Positions 46,521-58,386 of a DNA stretch of 64,000 nucleotides are shown in pieces; the first letter of the stretch is position 1; each line of letters begins with the position of its first letter. The stretch comes from Megalopta genalis (lineage: Eukaryota > Arthropoda > Insecta > Hymenoptera > Halictidae), in contig NC_135018.1 in NCBI RefSeq assembly GCF_051020955.1, positions 3,150,501 through 3,214,500 on the forward strand, in the 5' to 3' direction. The position numbers and the translations under genes were made by a program. The notes beneath the pieces are model-generated. The model saw only the letters and a list, made by a program, of their open reading frames with translations. It was not told where the DNA came from and ran no database searches.

Positions 46521-47619
46521 AAAATTCAACAGATATTGGTCACGTACCCCATAGCTCCCCCCATAGTTTGTCTTCCCCGACTCGCCCCAAAAACAGACCC
46601 TTTTATTTCGTCCACCGTAAATTCGCGGACCAACACAGGAGCAAATTCCGAGCAGCCCGAAATTTGGCATTTCCGGGAGTAATTACCGTACTCGTGCAAT
46701 AACGTCAGTCTGCGTTTGCACTGGAAAATGTATTGTATGTTCGATCCGGCCGATATTGCGGCGCTAATAATGGCAATTTAATCGAAGACGAAACCGTGAA
46801 TTAAAGTGATCTATGGCACAAACAGGATAGTTAGATTGAATATAATAAGGGAGATAATTGCAAGTTTCAACGGCCGCGCCTGTGTGCGTGTCGTCAATTC
46901 AGAGAATAATGCGTATAAGGAGTACACCGCCAATTAGGACTGTTTAATCGTTAGTTCGACGATAAATGAACGTTAATTTACGAACGGAGAGGAGATAATG
47001 AAATTTTAAACTTTCGTTGGGTAGATGACACCGTTCCGAGTAAGGGAACGAGCAACGACACCAATTAATCTCTTTTTTTTTCCTTTCTCAGAAACTGAGA
47101 ATAGTTTTTTTTTAGTAAACGAACGGTTTTTTCTTTGGTGATCCATTGATTGGTCGATCATTGGACAATCGCAATTTGAATGATAACGCTATAAACGTAA
47201 TAAATAATAAATAAATAAAATAATAATATAAATATATAATATAATAATAATAATAAAAAAATAAATAAATGTAATCTATTATGTGCAGCGTACGTGACAA
47301 ATAGCCTTCTTTAATTCTGATAAAAATTACGTATAGCGCAGAACTACGCATGATATAGGGGGATCATTATTTAAATTACTGCGAAAGAGTTGCAATTGCA
47401 TGCATTTTTACTTGGCTTCATTTGGAAATCGAATTTTTTAAAAAATTTTTCAACGAACATGCCTCTTTTATTTCTTCGCACTGCGAATGAAAAAATAATG
47501 AACATATATAAAGCGAGTAACCATGGCGACCTCAAATAACTCATAAAACATTCGTTGTATGAGAAAAAGGTTTCAGATAGAAGCCGTTACACGGCTTCCA
47601 GGGGGGCGTATAGAATTGT
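46521..47619. other. Intergenic DNA, no gene seen
   Basis: It includes a short ATAATA run near 47,215-47,265. No gene recognised. Confidence 0.5.
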
Positions 47620-49299
47620 CATAGCAAGAATTATTATTACAAACTCAAATATAACTCAAATATATTAATATTAAATTAATTCATTATCGTTATAAATATA
47701 TATATGTGTGTGTATATGATATATATCAATTATATAATATATAATTGAAGTGATTTAGATCTGTTTAATATTAATATTAATTTAATATTATATATATAGT
47801 ATATATTATATTTATATATTTACATGTAGTATGTATTAGTATATAAATATTTGTAGTACATAAATATAAGTGTATAATATATACACTACTTGTAAATATA
47901 TAAATATAATATAAATATAATATAAATATAATATATATTGTACATATATATAATATTAAATTAATATTAATATTAAACAGATCTACATTACTTCAATTAT
48001 TTATAGCAAAAATTATGTCATTGGAATTATGTGTACATTAACACTAAATTACCAGAGCGTGTCAATTTGGCTCATTTGCGATTTTATTATTGTATGTACA
48101 AAAAACTTAAATAATTTTTTTTGTAAACTGGTTTTTAATAGAATTGTGACCAGCATATGTTTTAAATAACCAACGTAGGCGTCAGTTTTATGACGTTTTG
48201 CTTTTTCATCGGGATACGAAGATCACCTTCGATTTTCTTTTTTTTTTAAATGGAACAATTAACGTTTCTTCCCGGATTCGGATAAAGCGTTGAATTCCGC
48301 GTAAAAAAAGATGTTATACCGAATGGTGTATTACGATACGATGGTTAGCAAGACATTAGAGAATGTAAATCACGTTTATTAGGAGAGACCATTAATCAAC
48401 GTGACTGTTGGCACAACGTAGTTAGACAACTTTATTTACGAGCGACCGATCAGTATTGGAAAACACAGTCCTAGATGCTGCGCCGGCGACAACGTATGCA
48501 ACAACGTGTTAGCACGTTCTGCAATACGTTCTGCAACACAACATCAGAAACACTTGAAAATATTTCTCGTTCTCGCTAACAATAAGATTACATAATTGTA
48601 CTGATTGTAACGGGCAGCAGTTCGTGCGTCGCTTTAAATAAAACTTGCTTCGCTGATATCTCGGTAATTATGTATCTTAGACCCTATTTGTTGTAATACT
48701 TTTAATATATTTAGAGAAACTTAAATCATTTTTTTGAAGCCTACGTTGGTTATTTAAAACATATGCTGGTCACAATTCTATTAAAAACCAGTGTATGTTT
48801 ACAAAAAAAATTATTTAAGTTTTTTGTACATACAATAATAAAATCGCAAATGAGCCAAATTGACACGCTCTGGTAATTTAGTGTTAATGCACATATAATT
48901 ACAAAAACATAATTCTTGCTATAAATAATTGAAGTAATTTAGATCTGTTTAATATTAATATTAATTTAATATTATATATGTACAATATATATTATATTTA
49001 TATTATATTTATATATTTACAAGTAGTATATATTATACACTTATATTTATGTACTACAAATATTTATATACTAATATATACTACATGTAAATATATAAAT
49101 ATTATATATACTATATATATATATATAATATTAAATTTATATTAATATTAAACAGATCTAAATTACTTCAATTATATATTATATAATTGATATATATATA
49201 TATACACACACACATATATATATTTATAATGATAATGAATTAATTTAATATTAATATATTTGAGTTATATTTGAGTTTGTAATAATAATTCTTGCTATG
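47620..49299. repeat. 1.68-kb palindrome centred on a TTAA MITE
   Basis: catagcaagaattattatta at 47,620 is inverted at 49,280-49,299. Arms of about 400 bp on each side (AT-rich, with gatttagatctgtttaatat and its complement) match in order up to the TTAA element at 48,038-48,887. The centres of the large palindrome and the MITE agree within about 3 bp. A third, direct copy of the right arm continues at about 49,300-49,490. Confidence 0.9.
48038..48887. mobile_element. piggyBac-like TTAA MITE, 850 bp, with TIRs of about 145 bp
   Basis: TTAACACTAAATTACCAGAG at the left and its complement at the right. Complementarity continues through gtgtcaatttggctc, ttattgtatgtac, taaaaaccagt and ccaacgtaggc to about 48,185 and 48,735. 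The central 550 bp is unique and GC-richer. No transposase frame was found in it. Confidence 0.9.
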
Positions 49300-50382
49300 A
49301 ATAATTGAAGTAATTTAGATCTGTTTAATATTAAATTATATATATATAGTATATATTATATTTATATATTTACATGCAGTATATATTAGAATATAAATAT
49401 TTGTAGTAGTATAATTATAAATATATATATATACCTATATTTATAATTATAATGGATTAATTTAATATTAATATATTTGAGTCTCTGTAATATTCCATCT
49501 GGCGTCGAGACGAATTCAATGATTTACTATGGTATAACTTTGAAACGACTCTAAGATAATTGAACCCACAGAAATCGAACTCCCAGAGACAGCTGTGGTC
49601 TGGTACGCTGTGCCTCTTGCGTTCGACAGTGCCTCGCTGGAGCTTCGTCTCCATCCGGCACGGAAGCATTAAGATTGGAAAACACATGAATAGGACAGTC
49701 GTGCTCTTTACAACGGAGTTTCAGTGGCAGAATCTCTCCCGGGTTTTACCGACGGCTATAAATAAAAGTTCATTCCGCGCGAGTAACACCCACGCCGATT
49801 GTGCTCGAGACCTCATTTAGAAAATATTACCCGCGGAGCTCGTATTCTTCCGTAACCCTTCGACCGCGAGATGCTCAAAATGCTCGCCGCTCTCCACGAA
49901 CTTACTGCGAAAGGGTAATTTCCACGAAGCATGGAGGCTGTAATTGTCGCGGAAACGAGGGCGAGCCGAGGCGAATCCTTCGGTTTCAAGGTAAAATATC
50001 TGAACCTATTAATTAGCCGAACCGATCGTTTGATGAAGTAGTTTGCTCTGTTTTTGGGGGGCATAATTGACACTGTATTTATCGAATTAAGACGTGTGAT
50101 AATTTTGTATTTTCTTATTTTGTTTATTTTTGAATTGGAAAAGCTGATAGTTACTGTGTCCTGTTCGCGAATTTCAGAGGTTTCTGCTGCTGAGAACAAT
50201 TGTAACAGTTTCATTGACATTTCTTAAGTACTTCGAGTTAAATTTCAGAGTTACTTTCGTCGACATAAATTTTAATATGACACAAGTATCAAATCTTCTG
50301 TCTATAATAGGAGAAAGAAAATGTTTCTGGAGCCAGTTATCGCGTGCTTGTGATCTACGAATATCAGTTATTGTGCCTCAGT
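49300..50382. other. Partial third palindrome arm, then intergenic DNA
   Basis: 49,300-49,490 repeats part of the right palindrome arm. 49,503-49,556 matches 44,042-44,095. The rest, including frames at 49,457-49,687 (minus) and 49,560-49,820 (plus), is unrecognised. Confidence 0.5.
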
Positions 50383-50471
50383 TACTGTGCTCTTCCCCTG
50401 AATACTGTGCACTCTGCCCGAAAACTGTGCTCTCTCCCTGAATACTGTGCTCTCTCTCTCTGAATACTGTG

Positions 50472-50507
<36 letters not shown>

Positions 50508-51007
50508 ACTATGCTCTCTCTCTCGCTCTCTCTGAATACTGTGCTCTCTCTCTCTCTCTCTCTCTGAATACTGTGCTCTCTCTCTCTCTCTCTCTCTGAA
50601 TACTGTGCTCTCTCCCTGAATACTGTGCTCTCTCTCTCTCTGAATACTGTGCTCTCTCTCTCTCTCTCCCTGAATACTGTGCTCTCTCTCTCTCTCTAAA
50701 TACTGTGCTCTCTCTCTCTCTCTCTGAATACTGTGCTCTCTCTCTCTCTCTCTCTCTCTCTGAATACTGTGCTCTCTCCCTGAATACTGTGCTCTCTCTC
50801 TCTCTGAATACTGTGCTCTCTCTCTCTCTCTCCCTGAATACTGTGCTCTCTCTCTCTCTGAATACTGTGCTCTCTCTCTCTCTCTCCCTGAATACTGTGC
50901 TCTCTCTCTCTCTAAATACTGTGCTCTCTCTCTCTCTCTCTCTGAATACTGTGCTCTCTGCCTGAATACTGTGCTCTCTCTCTCTCTCTCTCTCTCTGAA
51001 TACTGTG

Positions 51008-51039
<32 letters not shown>

Positions 51040-51065
51040 ACTCTGCTCTCTGCCTGAATACTGTG

Positions 51066-51103
<38 letters not shown>

Positions 51104-51135
51104 ACTGTGCTCTCTCCCTGAACACTGTGCTTCAG
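50383..51135. repeat. CT-rich minisatellite (CTGAATACTGTGCTCTCTC)n
   Basis: About 30 units, each tgaatactgtgctctct plus a (CT)n tail of variable length. A 247-codon minus frame (ER/QYSERE repeats) is open across the whole array because the unit contains no stop in that frame. It is almost certainly not a gene. Confidence 0.95.
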
Positions 51136-52049
51136 TTACTGCGCAGTCTCCCTAAATACCAAGCCTAGATAACTATAAACAATACAACAGCAATCAAAAT
51201 GCAACACTTAACATATTTTAATAAATTTTATTTGCCATCAGAAATATCATACTAAGTCGTTTAAAAATTCACATCAGAGATGTCTGTTTTAACAGAGTTT
51301 CATATTTACGTCTCTCCTCTTCAAAGATATAACAGAGATGATTTGAGATTCGAGGTTATGTACGCCTATATTTAGCGTCCGTGCCCAGTAAATAAAGTAT
51401 CGAAATACAGACGAAAAACAAAAATTCGACTAAATAATCACTGTTTCATTTTTTCCATAATCTTAATATACGTTTTATCTATACAATTAATATTTCAATT
51501 ATCTAAAACAATTTATTTCACTGAATATCAATCTTCGTTCGTTCAGTATTTTCTCAACCTTCTCCATAAGCTCTAACCTATTTTAATTCCAGATAAAATG
51601 ACTTGATCTCCCCCCCCCCCCCTCGCAGATGGTAACTTAATTTCGGTTTTTCTTTTTTCGAAAAAACAGTTTTTTTTTCCAAATGATGATCCAGATTCCG
51701 TCGTTTTCGAGCTCGTGTTCTCCATCGCGTATCAAATTCAAAGAATATGCGCGCACTTAGTAATCGATTCACGGCGCAACCAACAAGATTCTCGAACCAA
51801 TTAATTTTCTCGACCGCATAATGCTGTATCATGTAACTCGACTGTATCATTCGGCCCGGCGACCTTTGTGCGTAAATCTGAAAGCGTTAAGAATGCATAA
51901 TGCGGCACGGCACGATAACCGGACGCAATCGTATTTCATTAACTTAAAGTTCAATGGATCATCGAGCGAACGAGAGCTCGGAAAAGAAATGCGCCGGCAT
52001 TTCGTGCGCTGATCGGGCTTAATAGAATCGCCGGCTGGTTTTCAGTTGT
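51136..52049. other. Intergenic DNA, no gene seen
   Basis: It contains a C homopolymer (51,610-51,622). No recognisable gene. Confidence 0.5.
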
Positions 52050-52500
52050 GTCATGCATCACGGACCCCACCCCCCGGCAGAAAGATCAGAGGATCTCTAT
52101 TTGTCCGGCGAGCAATTTCTGCATGTAGGACGGAGCCCGACTGAATCCCGGCGTGCGCGCGCGCGCGCGCGATCGCGCGAGCGCGGTAGGGGTTAATCTT
52201 TTCGAGGTCAGGCCAGCAGCCGCGCAAAGGACACATTCGTGCTCGGCCGCTGTTAGCCCACGTTCGCATTGTTGCAAAACGTGTTGTGCGCCTTCCTTGA
52301 CATTAAAACGTGTGCGCTTACCGACGCGCGTTCCATCGCAAAAGCGTAATGCCCGCGCCTACCAACCTGTGCGAGCGCGCGCGCGCGCGCCCCTTCTTTT
52401 CCGCTGTCCACCTTTCGTGCTCTTTCTCCTCCCATGAACACTTCCTTTCGCTTCGTCTTCCCATTGTGCGGCTGCGGCAGAGCACCCAAATATGAAACAT
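52050..52500. promoter_or_regulatory. GC/CpG-rich island with two (CG)n runs
   Basis: Alternating (GC)n occurs at 52,153-52,170 and at 52,374-52,390. Frames on both strands are unrecognised. Possible promoter. Confidence 0.25.
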
Positions 52501-52585
52501 CATTTTCGTCCGATGTCGTTCTTAATGGAAACGAGCATACTTTTTACCGTGCGCCGAGCGAGTGACGATTATATTCGGGTACTTT

Positions 52586-53566
52586 TTGATCGGTTTGCTG
52601 TGTTCGACGAGTATACTCGTCATAGAGAAGTGGCGGTATTTTGGGTTTTGAGTAAGAAGTAGCGACCATTGACTATTCAATAATCTATTTAATAATATTC
52701 ACGTAATTTTAATCAGTTTGCTGTGATCGACGAGTATACTCGTCATGGGGAAGTGGCGGTATTTTGTGTTATGAGTCGAAAATAGCGACCATTGGCTATT
52801 TAATGATCTATTTAATAACCTTCACATAATCTTAATCGATTTAGCTGTGTTCGACGAGTATACTCGTCATGGGGAAGTGGCGGTATTTTGTGTTAGGAGT
52901 CAAAAATAGCGACCATTGTCTATTTAATAATCTATTTAATAACCTTGACATAATCTTAATCAGTTTGCTGTGATCGACGAGTATACTCGTCATGGGGAAG
53001 TGGCGGTATTTTGTGTTAGGAGTCAAAAATAGCGACCATTGACTATTCAATAATCTATTTAATAACCTTGACATAATCTTAATCAGTTTGCTGTGATCGA
53101 CGAGTATACTCGTCATGGGGAAGTGGCGGTATTTTGTGTTATGAGTCGAAAATAGCGACCATTGGCTATTTAATGATCTATTTAATAACCTTCACATAAT
53201 CTTAATCGATTTAGCTGTGTTCGACGAGTATACTCGTCATGGGGAAGTGGCGGTATTTTGTGTTATGAGTCAAAAGTAGCGACCATTGGCTATTCAATAA
53301 CTTATTTAATAACCTTCATATAATCTAAAACAGTTAGCTGTGTTTGACGAGTATACTCGTCATGGAGAAGTGGCAACATTTTGTGTCATGAGTAAAAATT
53401 AGCGACCATTGGATATTGAATAACCTTGACAAAGCTTTAACCAGTCAACTGTGTTCGACGAGTATACTCGTCACAGAAAAGCGACAATATATATATTTTG
53501 TGTCACGACGAGTATACTCGTCACGGAGAAGCAACAGTATTTTGTGTCACGACGAGTATACTCGTC
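52586..53566. repeat. Array of reiterated TTAA termini with GACGAGTATACTCGTC palindromes
   Basis: The 16-bp palindrome begins at 52,606, 52,729, 52,853, 52,976, 53,099, 53,223, 53,346, 53,457, 53,507 and 53,551. The first eight are preceded by TTGA or TTAA (TAAA once) at a constant 19-21 bp: 52,586, 52,709, 52,832, 52,956, 53,079, 53,202, 53,326 and 53,437. Their period is 123-124 bp. The last two palindromes lack a TTAA and follow at 50 and 44 bp; the extra 6 bp is a TA run. The eighth unit, TTAACCAGTCAACTGTG, looks most like a full terminus. No opposite end of the element was found. Confidence 0.85.
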
Positions 53567-54715
53567 GCGCGTAAAACGTAGCGACCATTGGCTATTTAAA
53601 TTGTAATTTTAATGAAAACAAAAACGTATTCTCAAATTTCATGTTTAGAATATCTCCAGGCCAATCCTGCACGAAGGTGTTTTGCATTGTTATAAAAATA
53701 AGGTTGGGAAAGAGAATCACGATATTAGCGTTCAACGTGCAAAGTACCATTCTGTAATGTACATAAATATTAGCAAATATGTTGCTATGCATATGGCAAC
53801 ACACACGATGACTTACAAAATTTTGCTCGTTATTATTATCCGAGATGAAATAAAGAAAGAAAATGAAGTAAAGAAGAAGAATGAAATAAAGATGAAAGAA
53901 AGAAATAAAGAAGGAAAGAAAGAAAGAAAGAAAGAAAAAAGAAAGAAAGAAAGAAAGAATGGAAAGTGTGGATAAGGCTTATCCACTTGGCGGAAAGTAT
54001 GGAGGCATACAATTTACTAACAGATAACGTATTAACACGTTCGCTATCAGAGTTTGTTTCGGCTACATTCGCGCCGTAATTGTAACGTTCCGTTAAATTT
54101 ATCCTCTTACGAAATATGGAAGAAAGAGTATTGTTACAGAAAAAAAATGATAAACCCTCCGAATATTATGCAGCGCTTTATCGTTCCGGATAGCCGCGTG
54201 CATCAACGTGACTTTCTTCGCGCAAAATGCAAAACCGATATCTTGCGCCCGTTTCATGGAACTTCCTATAGAAAATGTTTATATAAGACGTTCATTTTGT
54301 CTCAAGCATACACACACGGTATCTCTGTTATGCTTTATACTGAAAAGAAATGTGTGGGTGAAAATCGCACGATTTCATGGAACGAATACGATGGTAGGAC
54401 AACATTTTTTTCTCGAGATTATTTTAAGACGAGTTTTTTCGAGATCGTTATTGAATTTTTAAACACGATTTAGAGTATTCAAGATCGTCCAAAAGTCACG
54501 ATATTATTAATAGATAATAATTCGTTTTTATTTGCGAGATATAATTTATATTATATCTTTTATATTTTTTAATAATATGTTATAATATATATATAATATT
54601 ATATTATATAATATTTAATATATAATATATATAATATTGTAATTTATATTAATATATTATATTATATAATATTATATATATAATATTATAATATAATATA
54701 ATATATAATATAATA
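53567..54715. other. Intergenic DNA with a purine tract and AT microsatellite
   Basis: GAAAG-rich purine tract at 53,850-53,970. Unrecognised 139-codon plus frame at 54,054-54,473, without motifs. TTAACACGTTCGCTATC at 54,032 resembles a TTAA-element end but has no partner. AT simple sequence runs at about 54,540-54,715. Confidence 0.45.
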
Positions 54716-54717
54716 TA

Positions 54718-54808
54718 TTAGGGGGACCGGAAAGTTATGTCGTTTGTTTACATTAAATTCAAACAGATAAATATGCGCAGAAACGACATTACTTTCCGGT
54801 CCCCCTAA
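54718..54808. mobile_element. 91-bp hairpin MITE (TTAGGGGGACCGGAAAGT)
   Basis: The left 28 bases and the right 28 bases are complementary with one mismatch (gttatgtcgttt against aaacgacattac), leaving a loop of about 35 bp. The form suggests a mariner-type element reduced to its ends. TA flanks the left side; the right flank is TG in an AT-repeat background, so the target duplication is not clean. Confidence 0.8.
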
Positions 54809-55744
54809 TGTATTATATTATAATATTATATATATAATATTAACATATAATATATATTATATATGTATTATATATATATATATGTATAAATTATAATTAT
54901 AATTTATATATATAATAAAAATATATTCTTTCGTTCAGCCTTCTCGTCTCTTCTTCTCGCTCTTTTTACCTCTGCTAATGTCGCTTGCGTCGGCTTCGCT
55001 TCTTCGTGCTCCGTTTTCCCGACATTCTTTCTTCGCTTCTTTTTCTTTTTCGTTCGCGAATCCTAACTCCACTTAGCTCGCTTGCCGCACATATTTTTCC
55101 AATTTTCCTTGACCCCTTAAGAACGGTTTCGTCTCTGTCTCTTCGTTTTTCCACGAATTCCGCCTCGCGGTCTAATAGCCGACCGTATTTGCGCAACGAA
55201 TATTTTGTTGCCTTTGTTCCCGTTGCAACGAGCCCCATAGATCTCCTTTCTTTACAGGACGGCCATTGTTCTTGCTCCGTGTAATTGTAACGGTGAAATT
55301 TTTAGAAGAACAAAGCGCCGCGTTTTGCGAGCGATCCGGCAACGCGGTTCGGTTCAGAAGACGAAACGTCTTCGCCGGACGATACTTCGTAGACGATTTG
55401 TTCCCGACGACACGGACATTTTTCGCAGTATTATTTTTTCAGCACACGCGGTACCTTCGGTACAAGATATATTACAACGTATTTGTTGCAATACACCGAA
55501 CAACTTTAAACGTTTCCATTGAGATCCTTGAAACGGTTCCGCGTCATTTCGTGATCGAATAAGTCTCTTCTTGGATGTAAAGCGAGAATCGTTATTTAAT
55601 TACTCAGTCTCCGATTAATAGTTAATTAATCCATAATCTACATCTCCATAAATGTCTCCGTTTATGTTCATTTTTAGACATTGCTAAACGTGATAATTGT
55701 AGAAAATTATTAAAACGCATATAGAGACATGTAGTTAAATAGTT
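54809..55744. other. AT microsatellite, then intergenic DNA
   Basis: AT repeats to about 54,920. The pyrimidine-rich stretch at 54,930-55,060 and overlapping frames on both strands to 55,562 are unrecognised. Confidence 0.45.
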
Positions 55745-56375
55745 CTTTATTTAATATATAATGACAGGAAAACAAAACTTTTAATAATTATTAGTAATTT
55801 GAATCAAATTTGTCGTTGCATAATAGAATTAGGTCGTTGGAAAAAATCGTACATTAATAATATTTAATATTATTATATTATATTATATATACATAAATAT
55901 AATATTATTATATTATATACACATAAATATAATATTAGATATATTAGAAATATAGATATATAATTAGATATATTATATATATTAGAAGAAACAATCTTTG
56001 TCTCGATCTAGATGATTTGATACATACATAGCTTATGTTATTTAATATATAACGACAGGAGAATAAAACTTCTAATGATTATTAGTAATTTAAATAGAGA
56101 ATTTGTCATTGCATGATAGAACTAGGCCATCGGAAATGGTCGTACATTAATAATATTTAATATTATTATATTATATTATGTATAGATAAATATAATATTA
56201 TTATATTATATTACATATACATAAATATAATATTATTATATTATATTATATATAGATAAATATATAATATTATATTATATTATATATACATAAATACAAT
56301 ATTAGATATATTAGAAATATAAATATATAATTAGATATATTATATATATTAGAAGAAACAATTTTTGTCTCGACC
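55745..56375. repeat. Two direct copies of an AT-rich unit of about 300 bp
   Basis: tatttaatatataatgacag (55,750) and tatttaatatataacgacag (56,039) each lead through attattagtaattt, gcatnatagaa and taggycrtcgg into ATTATA repeats, ending tattagaagaaacaat. The same unit is used in the palindrome at 56.9-57.5 kb. Confidence 0.8.
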
Positions 56376-56800
56376 TAGAAGAAACGAATTCGCATTTAAC
56401 CTTAATCCCGCGTCCGTTTCGTTACGATATGCAACAGGTTAATCGCCTAAAAAGTGTTTCGAGTTCTGAAAATGAAGTAAGCACGTTCAGCGTGGCTCGT
56501 TTAATTCTCGAACTTCGTTTAACTTGCGCGTGATCGCAGGACGCTGCTTCTTATCAGCTGTGTATTATTTATTTTTCGCTGAACCATTTTCTTTTTATCA
56601 TCGTCCCCCCATTATCTTCGTTTCCTCTGTCAATCCTGATACAGCATACCCGAGCGGTTCCCGTCTCTGTACACAACTCACCGTTACTTGTATGTACAAG
56701 GTGTCCCGAAAACTTAGTCAAATCGACTCCTCGGCGACTGCGATGTGTTAGAAAATTCACGTGGATATCCCACGAAATATTAACACAAGCTTTATATATA
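56376..56800. other. Intergenic DNA, no gene seen
   Basis: acaaggtgtcccgaaaactt at 56,697 could be an old TIR-element end. Otherwise nothing recognised. Confidence 0.4.
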
Positions 56801-56924
56801 TATTTATAAGTAATATAGTAATAATAATATTTATACTATATTAGTAATATATATATATATACTAATATAATATAATATATTAGTATAAATATTATTATTA
56901 CTATATTACTTATAAATATATATA

Positions 56925-57193
56925 TAATAATATTTAATATTATTATATTATGTATATAATATTATTATACTTATATTACATAATTTAATATATTATATTA
57001 GTAATATTTGATACATACAAAGCTTATGTTATTTAATATATAACGACAGGAGAACAAAACTTTTGATGATTATTAGTAATTTAAATAGAATTTTTCATTG
57101 CATAATAGAACTAGGCCGTCGGAAAAATCGTACATTAATAATATTTAATATTATTATATTATATTAGTAATAATAATATTTATACTATATTAG

Positions 57194-57247
<54 letters not shown>

Positions 57248-57535
57248 ATAATAATATTTATACTATATTAGTAATATATATATATATATATATACTAATA
57301 TAATATAATAATATTAAATATTATTAATGTACGATTTTTTTCCGACGGCCTAGTTCTATTATGCAATGACAAATTCTATTTAAATTAGTAATAATCATCA
57401 AAAGTTTTGTTGTCCTGTCGTTATATATTAAATAACATAAGCTTTGTATGTATCAAATATTACTAATATAATATATTAAATTATGTAATATAAGTATAAT
57501 AATATTATATATATAATATAATAATATTAAATATT
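56925..57535. repeat. About 610-bp palindrome built from the same AT-rich unit
   Basis: gatacatacaaagcttatg near 57,008 is inverted as cataagctttgtatgtatc near 57,437-57,455. The arms continue outward through agtaatatttgat and inward through gtcgttatatatta, and the core is (AT)n at about 57,198-57,245. A further inverted unit follows at 57,535-57,612. Confidence 0.85.
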
Positions 57536-57612
57536 ATTAATGTACGATTTTTTCCGATGGCCTAGTTCTACTCTGCAATGACAAATTCTATTTAAATTAC
57601 TAATAATTAGTA

Positions 57613-58246
57613 AAATAATATTAAATAAAGAAGTATTGAATTACATGCCTCTATATGCATTTTAATAATTGTCTACAATTATCGCGTCTTACACGTGAAA
57701 ATCGGCCGAATTCTTATAGATCACAGTTTATATTATATAAACTTTTTTCATTGCTTCCACGCATAGAATTTATTCCTGAAATGAGTCCCATATGCCAGGG
57801 AACACCCTGTACATGGCGTGTACACGATATTTGTTTGTGCCGAGCTTTCATTTTCTTTAATCTTATCGGTCGTATCAAGCAAGCCAGTAGCATGGAAGGT
57901 CAAGTACGAGGTATGCGTGCTTTTAATCTCTCGGTATTTCTTTCTCCATACCGTATTTCACCGATATTGCTGGGACAACACTGTGCGTGCTCTAGATAAT
58001 TGTGTGCTGCACATAACAGAATCCAGATGGCGAATTATGCAATTATAAAACGCGCGACACCTCGCGAGCCAGGAAATCGCGAAAGAAAGGAGGAATGTTT
58101 TCTTACAAGGCTGGTTCTGTTTCAGTTGTTTTTGTATAAGTGTCGAATTCACTCTAAAGTCAGCACTATACGAAGTATTATTTAAATACGATTTTTATTT
58201 TTCTACGTTTCTCACATTTTATGGAGAATTAATTAAGATTATTACG
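57613..58246. other. Intergenic DNA, no gene seen
   Basis: The 114-codon plus frame at 57,655-57,999 has no recognisable domain. aacaccctgtacatgg near 57,801 may be an old transposon end. Confidence 0.4.
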
Positions 58247-58324
58247 AGCGTCGGCAACCTGTGACCCGTGGGTCACCAAGTGACCCTTTAATATTCTGGC
58301 AATTACATTTGCATTTTTATACAT

Positions 58325-58385
<61 letters not shown>
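58247..58385. mobile_element. Possible hAT end (GCGTCGGCAACCTGTGACCC) next to (AT)n
   Basis: The sequence resembles hAT TIRs of the type CAG..GTCGGCAACCTG, with a small palindrome gacccgtgggtc. It is interrupted by (AT)n at 58,330-58,383. No right end was seen. Confidence 0.35.

Positions 58386-58386
<1 letters not shown>

Noticed and set aside
50382..51125. 247-codon minus-strand frame
   Set aside because: It is made wholly of the CT minisatellite; composition is only Arg/Glu/Ser/Gln/Tyr-type repeats and the unit has no stop in this frame.
54032..54060. TTAACACGTTCGCTATC as a TTAA-element end
   Set aside because: No complementary end was found in the window and no palindrome lies at the expected distance.
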